Source of the DNA: a virus
DNA: 35,859 bases
Direction: 5' to 3' (one strand)
Virus record (IMG/VR): IMGVR_UViG_3300034106_002112
Location: 1-35,859 of that record
This document shows positions 22,990-28,963 of this stretch, one piece after another (the first letter of the stretch is position 1; every line of letters starts with the position of its first letter). The position numbers and the translations under genes were made by a program. The notes under the pieces were generated by a model. The model was given only the letters and a program-made list of their open reading frames with translations, was not told where the DNA came from and ran no database searches.

Positions 22990-23822
22990 TGGAGTTCGTT
23001 CAGTTCTGCCGTGCCCACGGCATCCTGATTGACAGCGTGCCCCCCTTGGGGGTTTGGAAGCGATTCCCAACAGACGATCACCCACACAAGCGCAACGGCG
23101 CGGTCAAGTTCATGGGCGATCACGGCTTCGTGCAGAACCACGCTACGCAGACAGAAGTTTCTGTATGGAAGTCGGATAAGCCCACCACTTTTGATCCTGC
23201 GAAACTGGCTCGCGTGGTTCAGAAGGCGCAGGACGATACCGAGCGGCGGCAGCGGGAAGCGGCACAGAAAGCACAGTTCATCATGGACAGGTGCGATCAA
23301 GCCCGACATGACTACCTCAAGGCCAAGGGTTTCGAGGATCAGATCGGCTTCGTATTACCCGCCGATGGCAAGCAAACCTTGGTGATCCCCATGCGGGTTG
23401 CCGGGAAGTTGGTCGGTTGCCAGTTGATCGACCAGGAGGGCGGTAAGAAGTTTCTGTTCGGGCAGCGGACTTCACAGGCCGAGTTCATCTTCGATAACAA
23501 GGGGCCGCACATTTACTGCGAGGGCTACGCCACGGCACTTTCAATCCGCGCTGCTCTCAAGTCATTGAAGAAGCAGTACACCCTCCATGTCTGCTTCTCG
23601 GCAGGGAACATGGAAAAGGTCGCGTTAGTGCACGGCCCGGGCTTCGTGGTAGCGGACAACGACGAAAGCAAAACAGGGGAAGAATCCGCGAAACGGATTG
23701 GCTTCCCCTATTTCTTGCCCCCCACAGTCGGGCACGATTTCAACGATATGCAGAGAGAAGTTGGCCTACTCAGGTCTGCGATGGCGTTGGACAAACTACT
23801 GCGGACGCGGAAGGTAGGCTAG
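22989..23822 (+). CDS. TOPRIM-domain primase
   Basis: A 277-residue protein starting in a TGATG overlap with the helicase gene. The N-terminal 100 residues have SVPPLGVWKRFPTDDHP, as in phage DNA-processing primases. The TOPRIM core shows CEGYATALS (Glu178), then VVADNDESKTG (Asp223, Asp225) and GHDFND (249-254). There is no zinc-finger cluster of the DnaG type and no helicase domain, so it probably works with the SF2 helicase next to it. The 3' end overlaps the convergent small gene by 27 bases. Confidence 0.85.
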   Translation: MEFVQFCRAHGILIDSVPPLGVWKRFPTDDHPHKRNGAVKFMGDHGFVQNHATQTEVSVWKSDKPTTFDPAKLARVVQKAQDDTERRQREAAQKAQFIMDRCDQARHDYLKAKGFEDQIGFVLPADGKQTLVIPMRVAGKLVGCQLIDQEGGKKFLFGQRTSQAEFIFDNKGPHIYCEGYATALSIRAALKSLKKQYTLHVCFSAGNMEKVALVHGPGFVVADNDESKTGEESAKRIGFPYFLPPTVGHDFNDMQREVGLLRSAMALDKLLRTRKVG

Positions 23823-24008
23823 AGGCTCGACCTTCACCCGTTCCGGGTTGTGCATCTCACAGTCAAGCACTCTGCCCAGCAACTCCATGCCGAGGGTGTA
23901 GGAGTTCATTCCCGGCCCGTAGTGGTCTGCTTGGATGCGAAGGTATCCCTTCTCATCTTCGTAGATGTAGATGCCGAAGAAGGTTTTGGATTTATCCATC
24001 GAACCCAT
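23796..24008 (-). CDS. Small hypothetical protein
   Basis: A 70-residue protein. ATG 24008 has GGGAG 5 bases upstream; a second ATG at 23999 is possible. It contains TFFGIYIYEDEKGYLRIQADHYG, a beta-rich segment. Last gene of the third leftward operon; convergent with the primase gene. Confidence 0.55.
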   Translation of the reverse strand: MGSMDKSKTFFGIYIYEDEKGYLRIQADHYGPGMNSYTLGMELLGRVLDCEMHNPERVKVEPLAYLPRPQ

Positions 24009-24192
24009 GATACTCCCGCATGGGGTCTAACTCCAACTCCGCCTGGAGTTTGCATTCATCCACCTCCCGTGGGGTGAGGGCGCTTTCCAACACTTTGGAC
24101 AGACGGACTGCTGCCACCATGTCCTCATGCGTCCGCGCTCTGGCTCCCATGAGGTAGGCCGAGACAAGGGCTTGCTTCTTATCCGGCTTCAT
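23992..24192 (-). CDS. Small hypothetical protein
   Basis: A 66-residue helical protein (MKPDKKQALVSAYLMGARARTHEDMVAAV, then LTPREVDECKLQAELELDP). It overlaps both neighbours. No known domain. Confidence 0.55.
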   Translation of the reverse strand: MKPDKKQALVSAYLMGARARTHEDMVAAVRLSKVLESALTPREVDECKLQAELELDPMREYHGFDG

Positions 24193-24358
24193 TTTCTACC
24201 TCTTGAATCAACTCAAGTTCCCAACAGGCATCGTTGATATCGGCGCGGTCATGCTCGATTTCCTGCCATGCCTTCTCATCGGCCTCCTCTTTTGAGTTGG
24301 CCTCCACGGTAACGGTGATGTATGAGGTGCGGCGGTATTCCACTTCGTAGACTCTCAT
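24179..24358 (-). CDS. Small hypothetical protein
   Basis: A 59-residue protein from ATG 24358 (MRVYEVEYRRTSYITVTVEA); the open frame upstream is a shadow. One beta-rich half and one acidic helical half (EIEHDRADINDACWELELIQEV). It starts in an ATGA overlap. Confidence 0.55.
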   Translation of the reverse strand: MRVYEVEYRRTSYITVTVEANSKEEADEKAWQEIEHDRADINDACWELELIQEVENEAG

Positions 24359-24681
24359 ACTGCCACCTCTGCCAGTTCGTCGGGGACTTCCACTTCGTTG
24401 CCAATTACGGAACCCACATAGCACCGCATGGCTGCAATCAATGGCGTTGGGCCGTCCTCTCCCCATTCCCCCAATTTTTCGGCTCGCCATATTGGTAGCC
24501 CGTTATCGACTGCATCGTGCCCAATGAAATACAGATCAATCCTCTCGCGCTCAATGATCGGGCCACCCCATGCCCAATCTGTTGAGTATTGGTACAGCGT
24601 CGAATCCAACAGCGTGTCCTCACACTTTGCCACCAGCCAATCAAGAGCGGCCCCGGTCAGTTCGTTGGTCTTGATCTTCAT
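24355..24681 (-). CDS. DUF2591-like phage protein
   Basis: A 108-residue protein starting MKIKTNELTGAALDWLVAKCED, the typical beginning of DUF2591 proteins, which are common in phages of Proteobacteria. It also has AMRCYVGSVIG near the end, another conserved patch. The family function is unknown. It overlaps both neighbours by 4 bases. Confidence 0.75.
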   Translation of the reverse strand: MKIKTNELTGAALDWLVAKCEDTLLDSTLYQYSTDWAWGGPIIERERIDLYFIGHDAVDNGLPIWRAEKLGEWGEDGPTPLIAAMRCYVGSVIGNEVEVPDELAEVAV

Positions 24682-24881
24682 GCTGTTGCTCCTTCAGGGT
24701 GTTTGATTTCGCAATAAAGCGCAACCCCGTGGTCATAGCCCCGGCGATAGGCCCACAGAGAGCGGGTGTCCTCTCCGATCAGACCCTCATGCAATGCAAC
24801 TTCTGACCCGTTCATCAGTCCATCATCGATGCCCAGTTCGTATGCGTCCAACAGAGTCAATTCATTTGGTTCGATCTTCAT
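24678..24881 (-). CDS. Small hypothetical protein
   Basis: A 67-residue protein from ATG 24881 (MKIEPNELTLLDAYELGIDDG), with AAGGAAAG upstream. It opens like the DUF2591 gene next to it (MKIxxNELT), perhaps from local duplication of a start region. A Trp/Tyr-containing helix (WAYRRGYDHGVALYC) follows. Confidence 0.55.
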   Translation of the reverse strand: MKIEPNELTLLDAYELGIDDGLMNGSEVALHEGLIGEDTRSLWAYRRGYDHGVALYCEIKHPEGATA

Positions 24882-24892
24882 TTCACTTTCCT

Positions 24893-25105
24893 TCAATTGT
24901 TGCGTTGTAGATACAGATTAAAAAACTGCGTAAACAGATCCGGGAAAGCGGCCCGCAGTCGCGCCCGATTCTGGGGATCGGCTGCGATGTACGCATCGCC
25001 AATCGCGGCGGCAAAACTTCCGCCTTCTTCCATCACCCACGCTGCGTGTAGGTAGTCGTTATCGTTACTTGGTCGCTGAACCAGTTGCACTAGGTTGTCT
25101 TTCAT
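24893..25105 (-). CDS. Small hypothetical protein
   Basis: A 70-residue protein from ATG 25105 (MKDNLVQLVQRPSNDNDYL), preceded by GGAG. It contains AAIGDAYIAADPQNRARLRAAFPDLF, a pattern like the widespread short phage proteins that end in a helix after RAAFP. It overlaps the upstream gene by 41 bases. Confidence 0.55.
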   Translation of the reverse strand: MKDNLVQLVQRPSNDNDYLHAAWVMEEGGSFAAAIGDAYIAADPQNRARLRAAFPDLFTQFFNLYLQRNN

Positions 25106-25262
25106 CTTTTGCTCCATCGTTGAATGTGCCCATTGCCCGGTCAATCTCGCCCTGTTCAAACCCACGCCAATACTGGCGCAGTTCTTCACCCCTGTAGGTA
25201 GGGTCGGGCGCGATATCCCCGAAGTGATATCCGGCTAGGTAGCCCTGTTTGTATGCGCTCAT
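25065..25262 (-). CDS. Small hypothetical protein
   Basis: A 65-residue protein from ATG 25262 (MSAYKQGYLAGYHFGD), with QYWRGFEQGEIDRAMG. The G-Y/F repeats with YxxG resemble small phage proteins with a YxxGxxxG helix. It starts 2 bases after the previous stop. Confidence 0.55.
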   Translation of the reverse strand: MSAYKQGYLAGYHFGDIAPDPTYRGEELRQYWRGFEQGEIDRAMGTFNDGAKDERQPSATGSATK

Positions 25263-25264
25263 GG

Positions 25265-25810
25265 TCAATACAGGCAGATTTGGTATGAGGAAAAGTTGGC
25301 GCGATAGGTTACGGTCTTATCGTCTTCTTGTATCTTTCTCCCTGCGTCCTTGCACATCTCAATGTTCTGATCCTCCATCGGTTTCAAGTCTTCATCCGTG
25401 TAGGAAAAGTCCAATACTTTCTTACTCGTCTTATCCAAAGTAACTACCCCGTTACCGCATCCGCGATACTTGTGGTCAAGGTTACTGGGGATTCGATAGG
25501 TCGGCGCTCCAAGTTTTGTCATCATTGCAATAGAAAATTCTTCATGTGTGCAGGGCTTGCCATCCAGTAGCAACTCCCACGAAAGATAGCCAGTTGCTTC
25601 GTCATCCAAACAGTCTCGTGTTACACGGCCTTCATGGAATGCATAGACGATGGTTTCCCCTTCCAATCCCATGTATTCCTCTGCTTCTTCGGGCACGAAG
25701 AAACTGCCGCAGGGTATCCATTCAGACCCCACGAAAATGGAACTCTTGTATATCTCAAGGGGAAAGTCTTTCGACTCCCCTCCCTGATGAGTTATGCGGA
25801 CAGAAAACAT
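25265..25810 (-). CDS. Hypothetical protein, 181 residues
   Basis: MFSVRITHQGGESKDFPLEI starts the frame, with AAAGGGTGACG upstream. Four Cys and a beta-rich appearance are seen; the C-terminal half (TLDKTSKKVLDFSYTDEDL) is acidic. No domain recognised. The A/T content is somewhat higher than its neighbours. Confidence 0.55.
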   Translation of the reverse strand: MFSVRITHQGGESKDFPLEIYKSSIFVGSEWIPCGSFFVPEEAEEYMGLEGETIVYAFHEGRVTRDCLDDEATGYLSWELLLDGKPCTHEEFSIAMMTKLGAPTYRIPSNLDHKYRGCGNGVVTLDKTSKKVLDFSYTDEDLKPMEDQNIEMCKDAGRKIQEDDKTVTYRANFSSYQICLY

Positions 25811-25823
25811 TTCGTCACCCTTT

Positions 25824-26009
25824 TTAATGGTAAGACCGGGCTTCTTTGCGCCCGCGCTCGACTAGATACCGGGCTTCTGCCCGATCTTCTACGCTCTCGG
25901 CTTCAATCATGCGGCGGATGATTCCTGCCACCGCGCGCGCCTGGTCAGTACTGGCGGCTTTTTCATACTTGTAGCCCATCTGAATATATTTTGCTTCTGC
26001 GTGGATCAT
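25824..26009 (-). CDS. Small hypothetical protein
   Basis: A 61-residue basic helical protein from ATG 26009 (MIHAEAKYIQMGYKYEKAA, ending in EARSYH), overlapping the microprotein stop as ATGA. An upstream in-frame TTG is less likely. Unknown function. Confidence 0.5.
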   Translation of the reverse strand: MIHAEAKYIQMGYKYEKAASTDQARAVAGIIRRMIEAESVEDRAEARYLVERGRKEARSYH

Positions 26010-26119
26010 GGTGTCATTCTCCAAAAATAAACGACCAATGGTGCACCGACGAAAACCGCCAACAGCACCGCCCCTAAAACGTCCATTGCGCCCTTGCGCC
26101 GCTCTTCAAATGTTGGCAT
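26006..26119 (-). CDS. 37-residue membrane microprotein
   Basis: ATG 26119 has AGGAAG 5 bases upstream (ATG 26131 would give 41 residues and an ATGA overlap). MPTFEERRKGAMDVLG precedes a hydrophobic helix (AVLLAVFVGAPLVVYFW). Predicted single-pass membrane protein, like those in the 20-kb cluster. Confidence 0.5.
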   Translation of the reverse strand: MPTFEERRKGAMDVLGAVLLAVFVGAPLVVYFWRMTP

Positions 26120-26127
26120 TTGCTTCC

Positions 26128-26388
26128 TCATTTGATCCGTTGAATGGTCATGTTGTCGTTATAGAACACCCGGCCCATGTCAATCGGGTTTGTGGTCAAG
26201 TGTTCCAACAATTGCTCGAATGTCATCAACTCCCCGATTTCATATCCCCAATAGTCCCTATCTTCATCAAATAGGTTTGTGTCCCCGTACATATCGCGCA
26301 GGGATTCTCGCGTGTGCACTTCCACGTTGTCCCCGTCCCATGTGCACAGAAAAACGGGTTTTTCACCCGAAACTATGAAGGGATACAT
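26128..26388 (-). CDS. Small acidic hypothetical protein
   Basis: An 86-residue protein from ATG 26388 (MYPFIVSGEKPVFLCTWDG), rich in Asp and Tyr. No known domain. It follows the 57-residue gene by 2 bases. Confidence 0.5.
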   Translation of the reverse strand: MYPFIVSGEKPVFLCTWDGDNVEVHTRESLRDMYGDTNLFDEDRDYWGYEIGELMTFEQLLEHLTTNPIDMGRVFYNDNMTIQRIK

Positions 26389-26390
26389 GC

Positions 26391-26564
26391 TTAACACCCC
26401 ATCGCGGCATCTTCCACCGCATTTACTAGCCCGTCAAAATCTTCGCTCGGCCCAAGCAAATCCGCCAGTGCGAAAACGATCTCAGGGTCAACCCCGCAAC
26501 AGTCCGCCAGGTCTAGCAAATACTCGCGGCGGGAATCGAATCCGTGTTCCTGATAGATACTCAT
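26391..26564 (-). CDS. 57-residue conserved phage protein
   Basis: ATG 26564 opens a frame beginning MSIYQEHGFDSRREYLLDLA and continuing with FALADLLGPSEDFDGLVNAV. The MSIYxExG...YLxxLA...LADLLGPxEDFDGL pattern is one I recall as widespread in small phage proteins. GGGG lies just upstream. The function is unknown. Confidence 0.65.
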   Translation of the reverse strand: MSIYQEHGFDSRREYLLDLADCCGVDPEIVFALADLLGPSEDFDGLVNAVEDAAMGC

Positions 26565-26574
26565 TTTTTACCCC

Positions 26575-27234
26575 TTAGTGTTTCGGATAGGACACATTTT
26601 TGATATCGCGATTCCAACAGTCGCGACACTCTCCGCACTTTCCGCCGCGCGTGTATGCTTCACACTCCGACCCGATCGGCGCGTTTGCTTTGTGTACGGT
26701 AGAAGTGTTCCCGTCATATGCGGGAGGGTTCCCGTCTATCATTGCGCCCGACAGTCGCACGCATAGGTTCGGCGGGAAATCCCCGAAAACTTCCCGGTAG
26801 CGGTAGATCAGGCCCTTTTCTTTTGTAGGTAGCCAGAATGCCACGCTAGGCAAGGCTTCCGCGATTCGGACGATATCCAGTAGGTGTTGGAAGGATTGAA
26901 GGTCGCCCGCATCGTGCCACCTGAAATAAGTTTCACCCGATCGGCGGATCAGAAAAACCATTGAATCCGCCCACGATATGGACGACAGGCCCGAAAACCG
27001 TTTTTCGTGCGCGGCTTGTACGGACGGGTAGGAATAGTTGTCGCGCATGGCATAGCAATCCGCACAAACCGAACCCGGGACAAGGGCTAGTTTTCCGCCA
27101 ACATTACATTTTTTGGCAGAGATTCCATAGGCAAGCCCGGGCATTTTTGACGGTTTGCCTAGACTGCCAGTAATGGATTCGGCACGGGTTTTGTTCAGTC
27201 TGCGCGGCGGAATCGCGAACAGTATGGTTTGCAT
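26575..27234 (-). CDS. GP88-like phage protein with Cys clusters
   Basis: A 219-residue protein from ATG 27234 (MQTILFAIPP), where GGAGAG gives a good site; the longer frame upstream is rejected. It has C43, then CADCYAM (C57, C60) and, near the end, CEAYTRGGKCGECRDCWN. These match the GP88 family pattern (CPG...C..CYA), whose members are of unknown function and carry metal- or Fe-S-type Cys clusters. The central FRWHDAGDLQSF segment is also conserved in my memory of the family. Activity unproven; a radical or metal-dependent enzyme is possible. Confidence 0.7.
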   Translation of the reverse strand: MQTILFAIPPRRLNKTRAESITGSLGKPSKMPGLAYGISAKKCNVGGKLALVPGSVCADCYAMRDNYSYPSVQAAHEKRFSGLSSISWADSMVFLIRRSGETYFRWHDAGDLQSFQHLLDIVRIAEALPSVAFWLPTKEKGLIYRYREVFGDFPPNLCVRLSGAMIDGNPPAYDGNTSTVHKANAPIGSECEAYTRGGKCGECRDCWNRDIKNVSYPKH

Positions 27235-27252
27235 GGTTACTCTCCCAGTTGA

Positions 27253-27268
27253 CTCCCCCGAAGGGGAG
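27253..27268 (-). other. Hairpin with TTCG loop between two leftward genes
   Basis: On the - strand CTCCCC-TTCG-GGGGAG forms a 6-bp stem with a stable UUCG-type loop, 9 bases after the stop of the 27278 gene and 19 bases before the GP88-like ATG. No T-run follows, so it is more likely an mRNA-stability or processing element than a terminator. Confidence 0.5.
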
Positions 27269-27277
27269 CGGTTTGTT

Positions 27278-27535
27278 TTAGGCATGGAAACGTGGAAGAC
27301 GACGGACAAACGCGTCACGGTTTGTGTGCGTTTCTTTGATGCGATACGCGACTCCGGCGGACTGAAGGGCGCGGATATACAGACCCGCGTCGCAATCCTC
27401 TTCTAGCCAAACCGTATCGCCGTCACGGTATGAGTAGGCAGACACTTTGTCCGTCAGTCCATAGGCGCGAAGGGATTGGATATCGGCGGCAATCCATCCG
27501 TGACCCGGGTCTTGGATGTAGTCAAGGGTAAGCAT
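27278..27535 (-). CDS. Conserved phage hypothetical protein, first gene of operon
   Basis: An 85-residue protein from ATG 27535 (MLTLDYIQDPGHGWIAADI), with GGAG upstream. It has KVSAYSYRDGDTVWLEEDCDA and THTNRDAFVRRLPRF, a pattern I recall as widely conserved in phages and plasmids (PGHGW...YSYxxGDxxxLEEDCDA...HTNRxxFxR). It is the first gene of the leftward cluster. Function unknown, probably a small beta-rich regulatory or antidefence protein. Confidence 0.7.
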   Translation of the reverse strand: MLTLDYIQDPGHGWIAADIQSLRAYGLTDKVSAYSYRDGDTVWLEEDCDAGLYIRALQSAGVAYRIKETHTNRDAFVRRLPRFHA

Positions 27536-27569
27536 AGAGACACTCCATGTAGGTGATAGGACAGTCGCT

Positions 27570-27598
27570 ATCCTATGTGTTGCATAGAGTGTGTCCAA
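27570..27598 (-). promoter_or_regulatory. Leftward promoter candidate of the 23.8-27.5 kb cluster
   Basis: TTGGAC (27593-27598) and TAGGAT (27570-27575) are 17 bases apart on the - strand. An inverted repeat ATAGGA (27556-27561) / TCCTAT (27571-27576) covers the -10 box, so a repressor could block it. Confidence 0.5.
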
Positions 27599-27663
27599 TT
27601 GATTGTTCTAATGGGCGCCTGGTGGTCGATAGGCTGGGGCTATGCGCGCTGGGGGCGTGTTGC

Positions 27664-27692
27664 TTGATGTTCCGGCTTTGTTCCCCTATGAT
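27664..27692 (+). promoter_or_regulatory. Sigma70-like promoter of the packaging operon
   Basis: TTGATG (27664-27669), 17 bases, TATGAT (27687-27692). It points to TerS at 27735 and would start near 27699. A small hairpin GCCC-GAA-GGGC (27713-27723) lies in the leader just before the TerS start, where it may limit translation. Confidence 0.65.
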
Positions 27693-27734
27693 GGAGGCCG
27701 CAACTAACGCAAGCCCGAAGGGCAACAGTCCAGT

Positions 27735-28496
27735 ATGAAACTCACTAGAAAGCAAATAAGGGAAGGTCTGACAACAGTCCCTGTGGAGAACATCCTAGGT
27801 AAAGACGTTTCCCGGGAACTAACCGCCAAACAAAAGCGGTTTGCCCTTGAGGTAGCCAAGGGCGCCACTAAGGCTGACGCATATAGGACAGCATACAAAG
27901 CAGACGCCAGTCGCAACACCCTAGTGTCCAAACCGTACCTCTTGGCACGCGACGAAAGAATCAGGGCTGAGGTCGATGCCTACGAACAGGCAATAGAAGC
28001 GGCGAGATATAGAACCCCTGCCGCTCTAAGAGAATTGGTAATCCAATCCCTAGTTTCTGTAGTAATTAACCCGGAAACAAAAGATAGCGTAAAGGTAGCG
28101 GCGGCCAAGGTATTGGGAACCGTGACGGAAGTTGCCGCATTTACTGAGCGTAAAGAGGTTAAGACGATATCCAGTAGCGAAGACGCTAAGGCTAATGTGA
28201 TGGCCGAACTAAAGCGGTTAATCCGTGACGGCGCGCAGGATGCCACCATTGTGGAAACCCAAGCGGCGGATTTACTGGCGGAACTATCGGCGGAATCGAA
28301 CCCGGCCCCCGGCTCTGTGGAATCAGCGCAGGACGAACCCCACCCCAGCGCCACCCCCCAGGCGCTGCATTTGGAGTCCCGCGCACATATGCATACTATC
28401 CCACCCGAAGTGTCGGTACCCCCACCCATTTTGGACTCCACCAACGCGACCCCCACCCCCTCAGATAGGGAGACCCCCCCGTCATCTTCTATTTAG
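27735..28496 (+). CDS. terS: Terminase small subunit
   Basis: A 253-residue protein. Residues ~28-80 (LTAKQKRFALEVAKGATKADAYRTAY, then LVSKPYLLARDERIRAEVDAYE) follow the N-terminal DNA-binding region of Terminase_2-type small subunits, followed by a helical oligomerisation region. The last ~75 residues are Pro/Ser/Glu-rich and C-rich at DNA level, probably disordered. It recognises the packaging start site and hands the DNA to TerL. TerL is not directly adjacent, because a regulator gene lies between. The start has a weak ribosome site, with a hairpin in front. Confidence 0.8.
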   Translation: MKLTRKQIREGLTTVPVENILGKDVSRELTAKQKRFALEVAKGATKADAYRTAYKADASRNTLVSKPYLLARDERIRAEVDAYEQAIEAARYRTPAALRELVIQSLVSVVINPETKDSVKVAAAKVLGTVTEVAAFTERKEVKTISSSEDAKANVMAELKRLIRDGAQDATIVETQAADLLAELSAESNPAPGSVESAQDEPHPSATPQALHLESRAHMHTIPPEVSVPPPILDSTNATPTPSDRETPPSSSI

Positions 28497-28513
28497 GTAC
28501 CATAGATGTGGGG

Positions 28514-28529
28514 GTGGTAACGTTACCAC
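28514..28529. promoter_or_regulatory. GTGGTAACGTTACCAC palindrome upstream of the LexA-like gene (copy 1)
   Basis: A perfect 16-bp palindrome 81 bases upstream of the ATG at 28610. Paired with the copy at 28585, spaced 70 bases apart, it makes a two-site operator candidate for a regulator gene, possibly autoregulatory. Confidence 0.65.
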
Positions 28530-28584
28530 ATGACATAAAGTGCTTTAAGAAACGCTCGTAAGTTGTTGATTTTCCGTGGCAGGG

Positions 28585-28598
28585 TGGTAACGTTACCA
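28585..28598. promoter_or_regulatory. TGGTAACGTTACCA palindrome upstream of the LexA-like gene (copy 2)
   Basis: A perfect 14-bp palindrome ending 11 bases before the ATG, where it could overlap the ribosome site or the promoter. No clear Shine-Dalgarno is visible, so bound protein here may control both transcription and translation. Confidence 0.65.
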
Positions 28599-28609
28599 GA
28601 TGACACAAA

Positions 28610-28963
28610 ATGGTTGAAGAAACGGGTGCTAAGTTGTTGATTTTGAAGGGAAAAGACGCGATTCGTCGGCCGACGGTGGTGGTTGGGGCGAAGGAGATGA
28701 GGCGTGTTTGGGGGGATAGGGGTGAGTTGGAGGTGGGTATGAGTCCGGCGCAGAGGGAGGTTTTTTTGGTGGTGGATGAGTGGTGGAAGAAGTATGGGTT
28801 TGCGCCTTCGTTGAGGGATATTGCGTATGTTCGGGGGAAGATGGGGTTGGGGAATACGAAGAAGATTGTTGATAGGTTGGTGGAGTTGGGTGCGTTGAAG
28901 AGGTTGGATGGCCGTCGGAGGTCTGTTCGGCCTGTGTATGTGAACTTTAAGAATCTGGAATGA
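28610..28963 (+). CDS. LexA-like winged-helix DNA-binding protein without peptidase
   Basis: A 117-residue protein. Residues 44-109 (MSPAQREVFLVVDEWWKKYG, FAPSLRDIA, VRGKMGLGNTKKIVDRLVELGAL, then RRRSVRP) match the N-terminal winged helix of LexA. The catalytic serine-lysine peptidase half is absent, so it cannot self-cleave. It probably binds the palindromes just upstream as a repressor; this is inferred. The DNA here is strikingly G/T-rich, unlike terS. The stop overlaps the TerL start as ATGA. N-terminal residues 1-43 are basic with no domain. Confidence 0.75.
   Translation: MVEETGAKLLILKGKDAIRRPTVVVGAKEMRRVWGDRGELEVGMSPAQREVFLVVDEWWKKYGFAPSLRDIAYVRGKMGLGNTKKIVDRLVELGALKRLDGRRRSVRPVYVNFKNLE

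Larger units (their letters stand above)
28513..28644 (+). repeat. Imperfect 61-nt direct repeat covering palindrome and gene start
   Basis: 28513-28573 and 28583-28644 are about 85% identical (GGTGGTAACGTTACCA ... AAGTTGTTGATTTT). The second copy contains the real start of the LexA-like gene (ATG 28610). The first copy shows GTG-CTT-TAA at the same place, a broken start. Only the second copy is coding. Confidence 0.75.

Noticed and set aside
23800-23825. GAAGGT/ACCTTC inverted repeat between convergent genes as terminator
   Set aside because: Only 6 bp with a 14-base loop and no T-run; within coding sequence of both genes.
26526-26545. tRNA T-arm-like sequence on the - strand
   Set aside because: It is inside the 57-residue conserved gene and there is no matching acceptor, D or anticodon arm.
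28285-28310. tRNA T-arm-like sequence (GGTTCGATTCC on the - strand)
   Set aside because: It lies in the coding tail of terS, with no cloverleaf around it.
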